From: Allacma fusca | Taxonomy: Eukaryota; Arthropoda; Collembola; Symphypleona; Sminthuridae | DNA length: 64,000 nt | Assembly: GCA_947179485.1 (NCBI GenBank) | Contig: OX359248.1 | Location: 50,974,386-51,038,385, forward strand | Direction of reading: 5' to 3' | Shown here: positions 45,734 to 57,700 of the stretch, one piece after another | Layout: every line of letters begins with the position of its first letter | Position numbering within the stretch: position 1 is the first letter of the stretch | Program-made: the position numbers and the translations under genes | Notes under the pieces: generated by a model | What the model saw: only the letters and a program-made list of their open reading frames with translations | Told to the model about the DNA's origin: nothing | Databases searched by the model: none

Positions 45734-48700
45734 TTCATTCTTAGTCTTTCTTTTTCTCCCCCTTTCTCTCGGTCTCCTTTCATTCCGTAACACATAGACT
45801 CAAAGAGGAATCTTCAGAATTTAAAGTAGATACTTTACCCAGTAATAGGAGCTTCGGTTTGCTCCCTAACAATATTTCTCATAGAGGAAGCTGGAGTGTC
45901 TCTGTTCAAATTCAAAACTCGGATCTGCTTTGTCCTGCCTGCGTCGGAAATCTCGCCGGAGTAGTCCATAAAATCAGGGTGTTTAATATCGGCTTCAACA
46001 TCATAAAAGACAGTATCGGGTTTATCAGAAGGATGCTCAGATTTAGACGTAATAACTTTTGCCACGGAAATTGTTTTCTCCATCCTAGTTCGTGCCATAG
46101 AAATTGTATGGGATTCCTTTTCTATCAAATCTGCTGATTCGGCAGGTCGTGGAATAGTCACTTCTACATCATATGCAGGAAAATCATCTGAAACATGTTC
46201 ATTCTTATTGACAATTGTTTTTGTTTTAGAAACTGTCTTTTCGGTTCTGGATTGCTCCCTTGAAATTGAATGGACTTCTTTTTCAATTATATCTGCTTCT
46301 GCCGCTGGGAAGTCTGGTTGAGATAAGGTTATATCCACATCATATACATGATGTGGATCTGATATCGGGGAGTCTTCGGAATGAGAATCTGGCAAAATAC
46401 CAAGTTCACTCATAATTGCTTTATGGAGTTGGAACTTTGTTTTTGAAGTAGTTTGGGCCTCGCTGGGATTTGTAGTTGCGGAAATAGTATGACTAGTAGA
46501 CTGGGATGCGTTTTTCATATCTTCGAAGATTTTGTCGATTGATACAACCATCGATTCTGCATCGGGCGACTTCTCTGCCACTGTGTCCGGTTTACCTGTA
46601 TTTAGATTCACTGCAACACTACTTGGAGAAACGGTGGTGGTATCTGGTTCATCATCCAAAATTAATGGATCAGTTGTGAGAACTATATCAGTTACATGTC
46701 CTCCGGCGGTAACATGTTCAATTATTGTAGCGTCAGTTGATGCTAAAGGTCTATCCTGTTGTATCAATTCAGTCCCAGGCGATTGTGTTGTAATGTCGTT
46801 TAAGGCTTTGGATAGCCGCGTTGAAGTTTCTTCCGGCATTAGCGTAGTTGGTTGGGGTTTTGTGGGATCTGTTGTATCTTCATCATCTGAAGAAATCTCG
46901 TTTTTGGTTTTGGATGGGCTGGACTCAGGGCGTTTTACAGTTGTAGATTCCGTTGTCTCAGTGAGATGTTCTGTTGTTTGCCCATTTTCGAGGTTGTGTT
47001 GTGGCTGAGAGTTCAAATTTGTTTTTATTGAATCTCTAGGGGCTTGAGATACTTGAGCAGCTTCTAATGCAACTTGGGTAGATGTGATAGGGATTTCAGT
47101 CGTGATATCTTGAGACCCGTCCGAATTTTCAAAATTAATGACATTTCCCATAATTGTTGTTGAGGCTTCAATTCCCAATTTGGTATCTTTTCCGAGTACA
47201 GTGTTGTCATCGTCAGAAATATTTTCAGAACTTGGAGTAAAGCTTATACTAGTGTCTGATTCTGGTAGAGCTGTTGACGAATTTACTGATGTAGTTACTG
47301 CTTTAGAAACTATCGGGTTTCCCAATAAATCATTGTTGTAGCGATCGGACTCTTCGGTAGCAAAAGAATCTTCCGAATTCGGTGAGTTGGTAAATTCTGT
47401 ATTTTCACTTGGTACATCAGAGGTCACCGCCTCCTTATTATTATCCACCCTTGCTCCTTTGTTTCTAACAGTAGAACTTGCAAGAACACGGACCATCGTT
47501 TTGGACCTCGAACTTGTTTCTATTATAGTAGATTTAGTTGTGACACTCGTTGGGCTATTACTTACAGCAAATTCTGCGGTAGTAGTTGCTTCAGTGGACA
47601 CATCAGAATATTTTGTCATTTCCTCAGTGCTAGATCTGGAAGAAGTAGTAAGCTGTTCAGTGGTGTCGTCAACATCAAAACCATTTCCGTCCGTGACACC
47701 ATCCGCTTCAGCCGAAGTGGTTTTCGAGGTTGAAACAGGCAGATTATTATCTGTTCCTCCTGAACGTTCCGAGTCGGAAAATTTATCTTGATCAGTTACA
47801 TGTGAAAAACTGTTATTTTTACTATTGTCAGCATAAGTGATGATTGGTTTTTCTATCGCATTTGACAAATCTTCAGCCAAATTTTGATCCGTCGTAGTTT
47901 CGAATTGTAAATCCGTACTTATAAGATTGGACAACGTTACTGCAGCGCCGTCTGCGGTTACAGCACTAGAACTTGTTTCTATTAAAGTAGGTTTACTTGG
48001 GAAACTCTTTGGACTTCGGCTGTTATTTATAACGAATTCTGCCGTTGTAGTTCCTTCTGTTGGCACATCCGGATATTCTGTCATATCCGCTGTACTAGAT
48101 CTTGAAGAAGTAGCGAGCTGAAGTTCCGAAATCGGTGAGTTGGTAAATTCTGTATTTGCACTTGGTACATCAGAGGTCACTACCCCCTTAGTATTGTCTG
48201 CCCTCGCTCCTTTGTTTCTAATAGTAGAACTTGCAAGCACACGGACCATCGATTTGGACCTAGAACTTGTTTCTATTATAGTCGATTTACTTGTGACACT
48301 CGTTGGACTATCACTTACAGCAAATTCTGCGGTAGTAGTTGTTTCGGTGGGCACATCCGGATATTCTGTGTTATCCTCAGTACCAGAGGAAGAAGTAGCG
48401 AACTGAAGTTCTGAAATCGGTGAGTTGGTAAATTCTGTATTTGCACTTGGTACATCAGAGGTCACTACCTCCGTAGTATTGTCTGCCCTCTCTCCTTTGT
48501 TTCTAATAGTAGAACTTGCAAAAACACGGACCATCGATTTGGACCTCGAACTTGTTTGTATTATAGTAGATGTACTTGTGACACTTGTTGGACTATTATT
48601 TAAAACAAATTCTGCCACAGTAGTTGCTTCGGTGGGCACGTCTGCATATTTTGTCATATCCCCAGTGCCAGATCTTGAGGAAGTAGCGAGATGTTCGGTG

Positions 48701-51700
48701 GTGTCATCTACATCAAATATATTTCCGTCCGCTTCAGCCGGAATGGTTTTCGAGGTTGAAACGGGGAAACTTTCATCTGTCCCTTCTAGACGTGTTGACT
48801 TGAAAAGTTTAGCTTGATTGAGTTCATGTGAAAAATTACTATTGTTATTGCTGTCATTAAAAATGGATGGTTTTTCTATCACATTTGTTACACCTTCTGT
48901 CAAATTCGGAGCCGTTGTAGTTTCGAACGATAGATCACCGCTCATGAGATTTCCTGATAGCGTTACTAATGCGCCATCTGTTGTTTCCAAAGGTAGTTCC
49001 TGGATTTCGGTAGTTGTTTTGGGAAAGTCAGATTTTGTGACCTGTGAGTCACCTAAATTAAGGGTTCTTTTAGTAGTCCCAAAGGGATCAACGGGCTCCT
49101 TTTTCCGTTCCTGTTCCGATGTCCATTTACTTAAAGCTGAAATTACAGGATCTTCTGTATTTTGCAAAATATTTGCCGGAATTTTGGTGGTCATCTGTGT
49201 TACACTATAGTTCTCTGTTGAAAAATTTGTGCCATCGGCGTTTTCTGATAATCTTTGACTCCCTTTTTCTGAACCAGACGTTTTATCTTTACCAAAATCT
49301 ATTTCGAACGCTGAATTGGTAGTAACGTCTGGGTCGCCATTTTGTAAATTAGCTGTCATAATGGAGGGTTTTACTGCTAATAGCTCGATTAGAATTTCCT
49401 TTGGCTGAATTGTTGTTTCACCATCTTGCCTTTGCGGACCATTGTCAGGTGTCTCGGGTAAGTCTTCCTCGACAATATTTTCAGATTTTATTGACGGCGT
49501 TTGGGTTTCCATTTCAAGAGTAGTAGTATTAGTTTCATTTGGATGAGTCTTCATTGACAAGGGTTGTACTGTAAGGAATGAAAATGTATCTGTTGTTGTA
49601 GTTGTTTCAATGTTAGATTGTTCGCTTGGGCTTGTCAATGTTGTGCCCATTTTGTTAACTTCTGAATCATCTAAAGCTCTGGTGCTACTGCTTGTAGTTT
49701 CCCCCTTAGTGAGTGGCTTAGATTCTGTTATTGATTTTAAAGTGGACACTTCACTATCGTTTGAATCGGTAGTTAATTTAAGAGAATCATCAGATTTTGC
49801 ATTAATTTTATCTTTTGTATTAACTAAATTCTGATTAGTATTAAAAGTTTTTGGGGCGTCCGTAAAAAAGTCATTTCCGCTTGAATCGGCTTCAGTTGTC
49901 AAGGATGATTTAGAAATCCAGTCTTTTGTTTCTTCAATTACGCGACCATCAGTAACAAATTCTCTATCTGTGGTTTTGGAAGCAACTGTAGACGCACCTG
50001 TGTATTCTGGCTGCATCTGTGTGAATGATAGTTCAGTAGTTAGATCTGAAATTTTCTTGCTACCAGATTCTGTTGTTTCCATTTTGGAATTCAATATTTT
50101 CGAATATTTTGATGATGGTTTAGCATTCGAGTCATTTAAAGCTTTAGCGTCACCAGATGGTTTCATTTCAATTGTGGAATTTTCGATTTGACTAAATGTA
50201 CTCGTCCAGTCAAGATTTGACGCTGTTGTGGATATAGATTCCTCAGGAATAGAGGTTGCCTCAGTTGATTGATGCAGATGAGCATTGCCTTTATTTTCTT
50301 GTACTTTTACGAGAAATCCCTGATTCTGTGCAACTTCTTTTCCAATTATTGAAGTATCAGTTGTATTGGATATTTCTGTTTCTTCGACTGGAGATTCTGT
50401 TGGGACGTAAGCTGTGACACCGCTTTCTGTCATGGAATCTTTGCTTCTGGAAGAATTAAAATTACGACTGATTGTTGTGTCTACCCGATGATCTAATTCA
50501 CTTCCTGAAATCCTGTTGCTTTCTGGGATTTCGGTTGTGTTTTCTTGTGTTTCCAAATCCGGAGTGGTTGATTCGAGATCCGAACCATTTTTCAAAGGTT
50601 TTCGCGGATTTGTAATTCCGAAACTTTTACCTTCTCTATTATCTGGACATGTGGGCGTTATTTCGACCTTTTCTGTTTGGAGTATTTCCAGTGGTGTATT
50701 TTCTTGCGGTTTCAGTTTAGACTCCGACATTTCTGTTGTTTCCCGTACGTCTTTACTTGACCGGCTTGCAGATTCGTCATCTCCAGAAAGTATTGACATG
50801 GGACTAGTCATGGGAATACTCATTTGAGCAGTATCGTGCTCGTCAATATTTAAAGTTGAAACTGTAGTGTCCTCTTCTGGAGATTTAGTTTCAGAATACG
50901 TTAGGTGTTTCAGTTCCGTCGAGATTTTTGATTCGTTCCATTTTTCAGAAGAAGATGGTAATAATGTAGGAATTTCTGCACCGGATTTCTGACTTGCAGA
51001 TTCAGATGCTGTTGCTCCTTCTGTGGTTGAGGAAACGTCGAATAAAATGGATGGCGTTGACCCAGTTTTGGGACTCTTGGTACCTTCTGATGTAACGGCA
51101 TTTCCATTCAAGGGTTGAACTTTGTTGGCATCATCTGTTGAACCTTGATCTAAACTACCTTTCGTAGTTTTAGTACCAGAACTAATCCTTGTATCTTCCT
51201 GAGTTGATTTATCTAAATTTAAAACCAATATGCGCTGTCTGTTCTGAGAATCTTGTCCAAAAAGAATGTCTTCAGGAAGTACAGTTGTATACTCTTTTCC
51301 AGCTACAGTTTCTGTGGTGCCCTCCGGCAACTCTGATTTTATATGAATACCTTCAGTATCTAAAATTGTTGAGTTTTCATCGTCTGGTTTAGTTTTGGAG
51401 ACTAACCCGGCGCCATTCTCCAAAACAGATTTTGAATTACTGCTACCTTCTGTACGACTTGATGTCTCAGGTCTAATCAATGTAGATTCCAGTTTTTGCT
51501 CGGATTCAAGTGATAGATCCGTAGCGTTAGTTGTGCTATCTTCTGATGAGATCGTAGTTTCCTGATCTTTTTCAGACGAAACTATTGAAACCAATGTAGT
51601 TCCAGTAATGTTTTCAAGTTCATTATTTATTAGGGTTTTCCAGTCGGAGGTGCTGTTTGTTGGATCAACTGAAGTAGTTTCCATGGATGTTGGAGATTCC

Positions 51701-54700
51701 TCTGATGATGCTTTTGTAGTGTTCCAGTTTAGGTTAATGGCATTTGTTTTTTCGGTTCTGTTCTTGTTTTCTTTACCGTTGGTAAGGAAATCTGGTGGAA
51801 ATACATATGATCGGATATTCTCTGTTTTTAAATTTTGACATGCGTTTTTAAATCAGAAATTGCTAGTATATACATATCTATAAAATTGAATCAGCCAAAA
51901 TTTTACTGTCCAGGGCGATTATTTTTTGAAAATTGTGATCAACATCAGCAGGACTACAAAGCAAGAATCAAATATTAGACTTACGCAAGTTAGTAGTACG
52001 TATGTACATACATGCATACGCATCCGCTGGTCCAAACATATGCGCTTTAAAGGACATTGTTAAACATGCTTCGTGCCTATGTTAGTTGCTGGTTATTTGA
52101 TCAAATTGCTGTTTGGCAATGAGTACATGCACGTAGTGGGAAGAATTAGTCATTATTATTATTATTACGGTACTGGCTTCCAAAGGAAAACACATGTTTT
52201 TTAATAAATCATTCATTCAGTTAATCGGTTACATTTATCTAATACACCCACACGTTAGCTCAGGTCAAATAATATTTACAAGGTAACTTCTAAACACCTA
52301 CACAAATGTAGATACAGACAATCATCCTCAAGTAATAACATTTCATTTCCGCTGCCAAGATAAAAAGAAGTATATGTAATTACGTACATGCCATTATTGG
52401 TGGTTAGTTGTAAAATTATGACTACTCACACTCCCTCTGAACTGGACTAGTGAAGCATAAGTCAAATTAAGAAATTAAAGCGTTGTCGTGTTAATTTTTG
52501 TAAATTCAGAGTATTGAGCTTTGAAAGGTATCTTCGTCAAACGTTTAACTCAATAAAATTGAAAAATGACATTACCAGGAAGACTTGGCACCGTAGCATC
52601 TTCCATTGAATTCTCCACTAACTTCTCGGAGCTCAAGTCAGACCGTAGGGACTGTTCAATACCTGCAGTAATGTCACCGTAATCAGCAATTTCTTCAGCT
52701 GTTGTAGTAGCTACAATGTTATATGAATCTATACTTGATTTTCTTAAAGAATTTCTTTCCGTTGGGAGTCCTGTAGGAGCAGCACTTGCTAGTACTTCAT
52801 CAATTGCAGCTGCATCAATTCCAGTTGAAGAATCTGCCTCATCATAGTAGTCCACAGATTTTTCCGTATTAGAAGGAATGGGGGTCCCTATTTTGTCATC
52901 CTGGGAAGTACTTTGAGTGAACATTGATTGCGTAGATGTTGAGAAGCCTTCGATACTTGAGTCCATGGTTGTGTTGAACAATTTGCTTGCATTTCTGTCT
53001 TGATTGTTTTTATTTACCAAGGTGACCATCCTATTTAAATTCTTCGTAGTTTCAGAAACTTGCTCATTTGCAGTCATTGATTCAATGGCCTTTCTATCTT
53101 TGTCCGTACCCGTCCAATCAATTTCCATCGCATCAATTCGGTTTGTGGTGGAAACAACAGCATTGTCTTTACTGGATTCAGTGAGTCCATGCAATGTTGC
53201 TTCTACATTGCCGGTCCCCATCTTTTCAACGAGCGTTTTGATATTTAGCAAACTTTCCAAACCATCCTGGGAGGCGGGGACCGGACTTGGTGCTGAGGTT
53301 ATAGAGGATATTTTAGGTCTTCCATTAAAAATTCCTTGTGGAGAAGTAATATCGTCTCGACTCTTTTTGTTTACGGTGGAAGACCTTCTAGTTGTGGACG
53401 AACTAGTGAAAGTAAAGGGTCGATAACGATGGAACACTGGTTGCGACGGGGAGGGCGGGACTTTTGACCAGTGCTTTAATATGAGGTCCGCACCTTTCTC
53501 ACCGATCATCACAGTCGGGGAATTGGTATTTCCAATGGGAACGGTTGGCATTATGGAAGCATCTATGACTCGGAGGTTTGTCACACCACGAACTTTTAGA
53601 TGTGAGTCAACAACTGAGCTGGAATTGACTGGCCCCATGGCACAAGAGCCCACTATGTGATGAAGGGTTATTGACAATTGTCGAATGAAACACTCCCAGT
53701 AAGCATCACTTCGAAATTGTATTTTTTCGCAGCCAGGGAAGGGTTGAGAAGTGAATTTTGCTCGAATCTCTCGAAAACTCTTGGTGTTTTCTGCGAGGTC
53801 CACTGCTTTTTTGACACCTGGGTTTTCAAAAATTATTACGCATCATTACATACTCATGTCATTCTCTCTCACAAGAAAACCTGTCGGGTTGAAACTTTAT
53901 GTGAACATTGGACCTTGGCTAATACAATGCCCAAACTTCGTGCTAGTTCTTCTGCCAGGGGGCAAAAGTTGAAATTCAAATTTTTTGGACGGGTCTCGTC
54001 TACATTTAATTACGCGGGGGTGGGGGATTGTACCTCTAAATGCATTAAATCTAAATACAATAATGGCAAACGGTACAAGAGTCAAAGGTATAATAGCCAC
54101 AGTCAAAGGCATGAGGTAGCAGACGCCATAAGTAATGAATGGTATAAGATAGCAGAAGATATAAGTAATCATAAGCATAAAGTAGAAGCAGGTATCAGTA
54201 ATCAAATACATCTGAACGTTTACTGAAGTTTCAAAATATCTACCGACGTTTATTTCTAGGAAATTTAATGGCTTATAAACGAGCTATTAAACATGTACCT
54301 ACGTTAAAAATTGTCGATATGACCAGTAAAACAGCAAAATTAGAGAAATTAACGGTCAGGATCAATGATATGAAAGAAGAGTTTCGGATCTAGCATTTTT
54401 TCATGATCAGTCTGGTGTTCACAAAAATAATTCGGCAAGCTGATTGTAGCAACATGGGGATTCAAAATTTGAGTATAATATATAATAACTCATATTGACC
54501 AGGAACATACGAACAGCTTGTTTCCTTTACTGACCAAAAACAGGTCACAAAGCCATTATTGTCAATCAATATATGCTCACATGACCACTATTGACCGCCC
54601 ATTGCACCACATGTGGCCTTTTTTGACCAATCGCAGGTCACTGAAGTCTTTCTGATACATTTGATCAAATCAAATCTTAAAATTCAAAAATTGAGTAAAT

Positions 54701-57700
54701 TTTAATGTGCAAATTTTAAACTGAGTCGGGCCTCCTCGATCGAGCAACTGGGTCTAAGTTTTGTAGAGGTTTGGGCATTGGGCCAAGGTCATATACTCAT
54801 CCTTTACCAGGGGTGGATTAACAAAAACAATTTTGGCCCTAAGCTTCAAAATAGATTTGTGGATCTTTGCAAGTACACTTGTATACATTCTGAGGGCCTC
54901 TGTTATTTTTTTTACCATACCCCTAAATGATTTACTCTGTCCACCCCTTAAATCTACCCCTGCCCTCAACTATGTAATTGTAAGTTTCATTCCACGCTAT
55001 CCATCCCGAGAGGTTTCTTGTCAACTGTTAATGTTGACCTGTACCAATTTGTTTATAAAGCGAAATAACAAATAAATTTCATGGTTCCACAATTAAATTC
55101 GACAAAGTTAAATATTTTTTAAAGCACTGCACATTGTAATCAAATCAAAAATAATAAAAACAATACTAATCATCCGGTAAATGCTGACTCAATTTTAAAA
55201 TTACCTTCTATCATGACCCTAATATCCTTTTCATTTTGGAGGTACTTTGGATCGATATGCAGTTTCTCATCGGGGTCTTTGCTGTTCAGAAGTATCTCCC
55301 CTCTTTGGATAGGCCTTGCCAAAGAAGTGATAATAACGAACGAATCTCTCCCCAGGTCGTTTCGATGATACTCATTTAATATGTCCTCCCTCACATGAAA
55401 TCCATGTGCAAAATGTTTAGGATATTCGTTGTAGGTTCCGTATCCGCCGTACATTAGTTGGATGTCCGGCCAATCTTCCTCACCTTCAGCCTTGGCTATT
55501 GGGGTAGAGAAAAAACCCATGGCTTGAATACCAGATGAAGTGAGGGCTCCGGTACCTCTGGAGAAGTACTGTATGAACTGGTTCACTTTGATATCCCTGT
55601 CTGGTATCAGGCTATGGCCCTGATCAACAAAAAATGGACCGAGGTACAAAGAGATGTGATCCTGAACGTTTTTACCTACCTCGGGAGAGTCAGCTTTTAC
55701 TTCCACCTGTGGGTTTCAAAGGCATCAGTAATTAATTTAAATTTTTGTCGTATCTGATGAAATAAAATAAATGTGCAAATCCAAATTGCTGATTAATTTG
55801 AATAACGTGGAATTTACATTATGAGATTCCAAATGCTTCCTTGGACCAATTCCAGACAACATTAAGATTTTTGGTGATTGTATGGCTCCAGCAGATATTA
55901 TCACTTCTTTTGTAGCACGAGCTTCTCTTAAATGTCCATGCCGTACATACTCCACTCCACAAGCTACATTTTTTTCGTCTATGATGATCTGTAAAATGTT
56001 GTCGGGAGTTTAATATTAAATTGGTAAAGTTATAAATGAAGAATTTAATAAACATATAACACTACATATGATACTGGAGTTACTATCTGAAAATAATAAT
56101 TGAATGAAAACAATAATGTTAAGAAAGTACTAGATACTTATTTTTCAAACTAGATATTCTCACTACATTATAATTTAAACTCTTTTCATTTTTCTAGCCT
56201 CAGAAGTAATCATTTATGTACATTCTTGAAAGAGCCTTTTATTTACATGGGCAAATATATTTACCGTAAATTGTGCTTAATTTACCACAATGTAATTTTT
56301 TCTTCTTATGCAAATCCACACATTTAATTTCCCAGTGATCATGCAATAAAAGGGATGCTCTCTTTAGGGAAAGTTAAGTATATCAAGCATGCATTTCCTG
56401 TTGCATACATCATCATGTTGTCTATAAAGTAGTTACTTACATAAATAAGATATGTAGATATTTAGTACCTTGTTAACCTGCGCGAATTTTTCTATAGTCA
56501 AAGTCCGTTTCTGTCGAATGGGTTTGATGTAAGCAGCGTACGCTCCGTGTCGCCGGCCATTTTTAATGAAGTTATAAATGCTATCAAATCCTGTAAATTA
56601 AAACCGCATTAAATTTTTGTTTAAATCAAATCCCATCGTCTTCATATGGTAACTAAATTTTCTAGGAAATGGCCTCAGTCAGGTATGTAATTCACACTTG
56701 CATAAATATCAGGGAAAATCTGGTCAAGATTTTTTTATAGTTAGATTTTGGACTTTATCATTCTAAAAGCGTTTAGATCTATCGATAGTTAAACTTTAAA
56801 TTTTGTTTGGAAATTAGAAGGATCATAGTATGGATTAATTATAAATGGACTTCTTTTCATGGTTTACGTTACGTGGTTTTCTACTTTACGGACTTTATCT
56901 TTATGTGGAAGAGAAACTAAGACGAAACAGTGATACGTGCAGCAAACAAGGGGTCTGGTAAGTAGCAGTACCCCTGTTTGGGATAAACAGATTTCAATCT
57001 CAATTGAGGTCCAATTGGAAAGAGCTTGCCTGTTATTTTCACACTTAACCAATTAAGTTTTATTTGTTAATTATCTTCCATCATAGAAATAATTCCCAAT
57101 ACAATAGAAAGCGAAAATTGCTACCTAAAGTTTCTCAAACTCACCAGAAAGCAAAATGGTTATTGGGACAAAACAGTTAGTGGACTCAGGACTGTGCACA
57201 TGTTAGATACTATTTTTATACCTTAAATGTTACATAATCACTTTGACAAGTTGTGGCTCAGGATGAGCATAAATTATCAGAGAAGTCATTGAGGCAACTT
57301 GCGCTAAATATTTTGCAGAAATCATCCAAGTTTAGTAAGAACCTGTTTTTACGATTTTTGCCCTTGCTGCTTCCCTTTCTTACATAAAAGTAAAATAAAT
57401 TTTATTAACTTGTGTAATTTGTACATTTCTGCAGCATACCTTGAGTGAATCTTCCATTCAAGTCAACTTTCTCATAGCCGAGGTCCTGTCCGGCTCTAAC
57501 AAACATATCAGCATTACCACGCTCAGGAGGGAGCTCAATCCGCATCTTGCCGTCTTTTCCATGCAGACCTATAAATATAATGAATAATGAATAGATACTT
57601 CTGTGTCCAAATGTCCTTATTAGGTTAGAATTTTACTGGGAAATACGACATAACAGTTGCTTCACTGAAAGACTATAAAAGTTGGTATTTATTATAACGG

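Noticed and set aside
45504-45797. 97-codon plus frame rich in Leu, Ser and Phe
   Set aside because: It translates the CT microsatellite and adjoining pyrimidine tract in intron 9.
46532-51107. Many plus-strand frames of 64-158 codons opposite exon 9
   Set aside because: They are Val/Ser-rich mirror images of the Thr/Ser-rich minus-strand exon, with no start context or domains.
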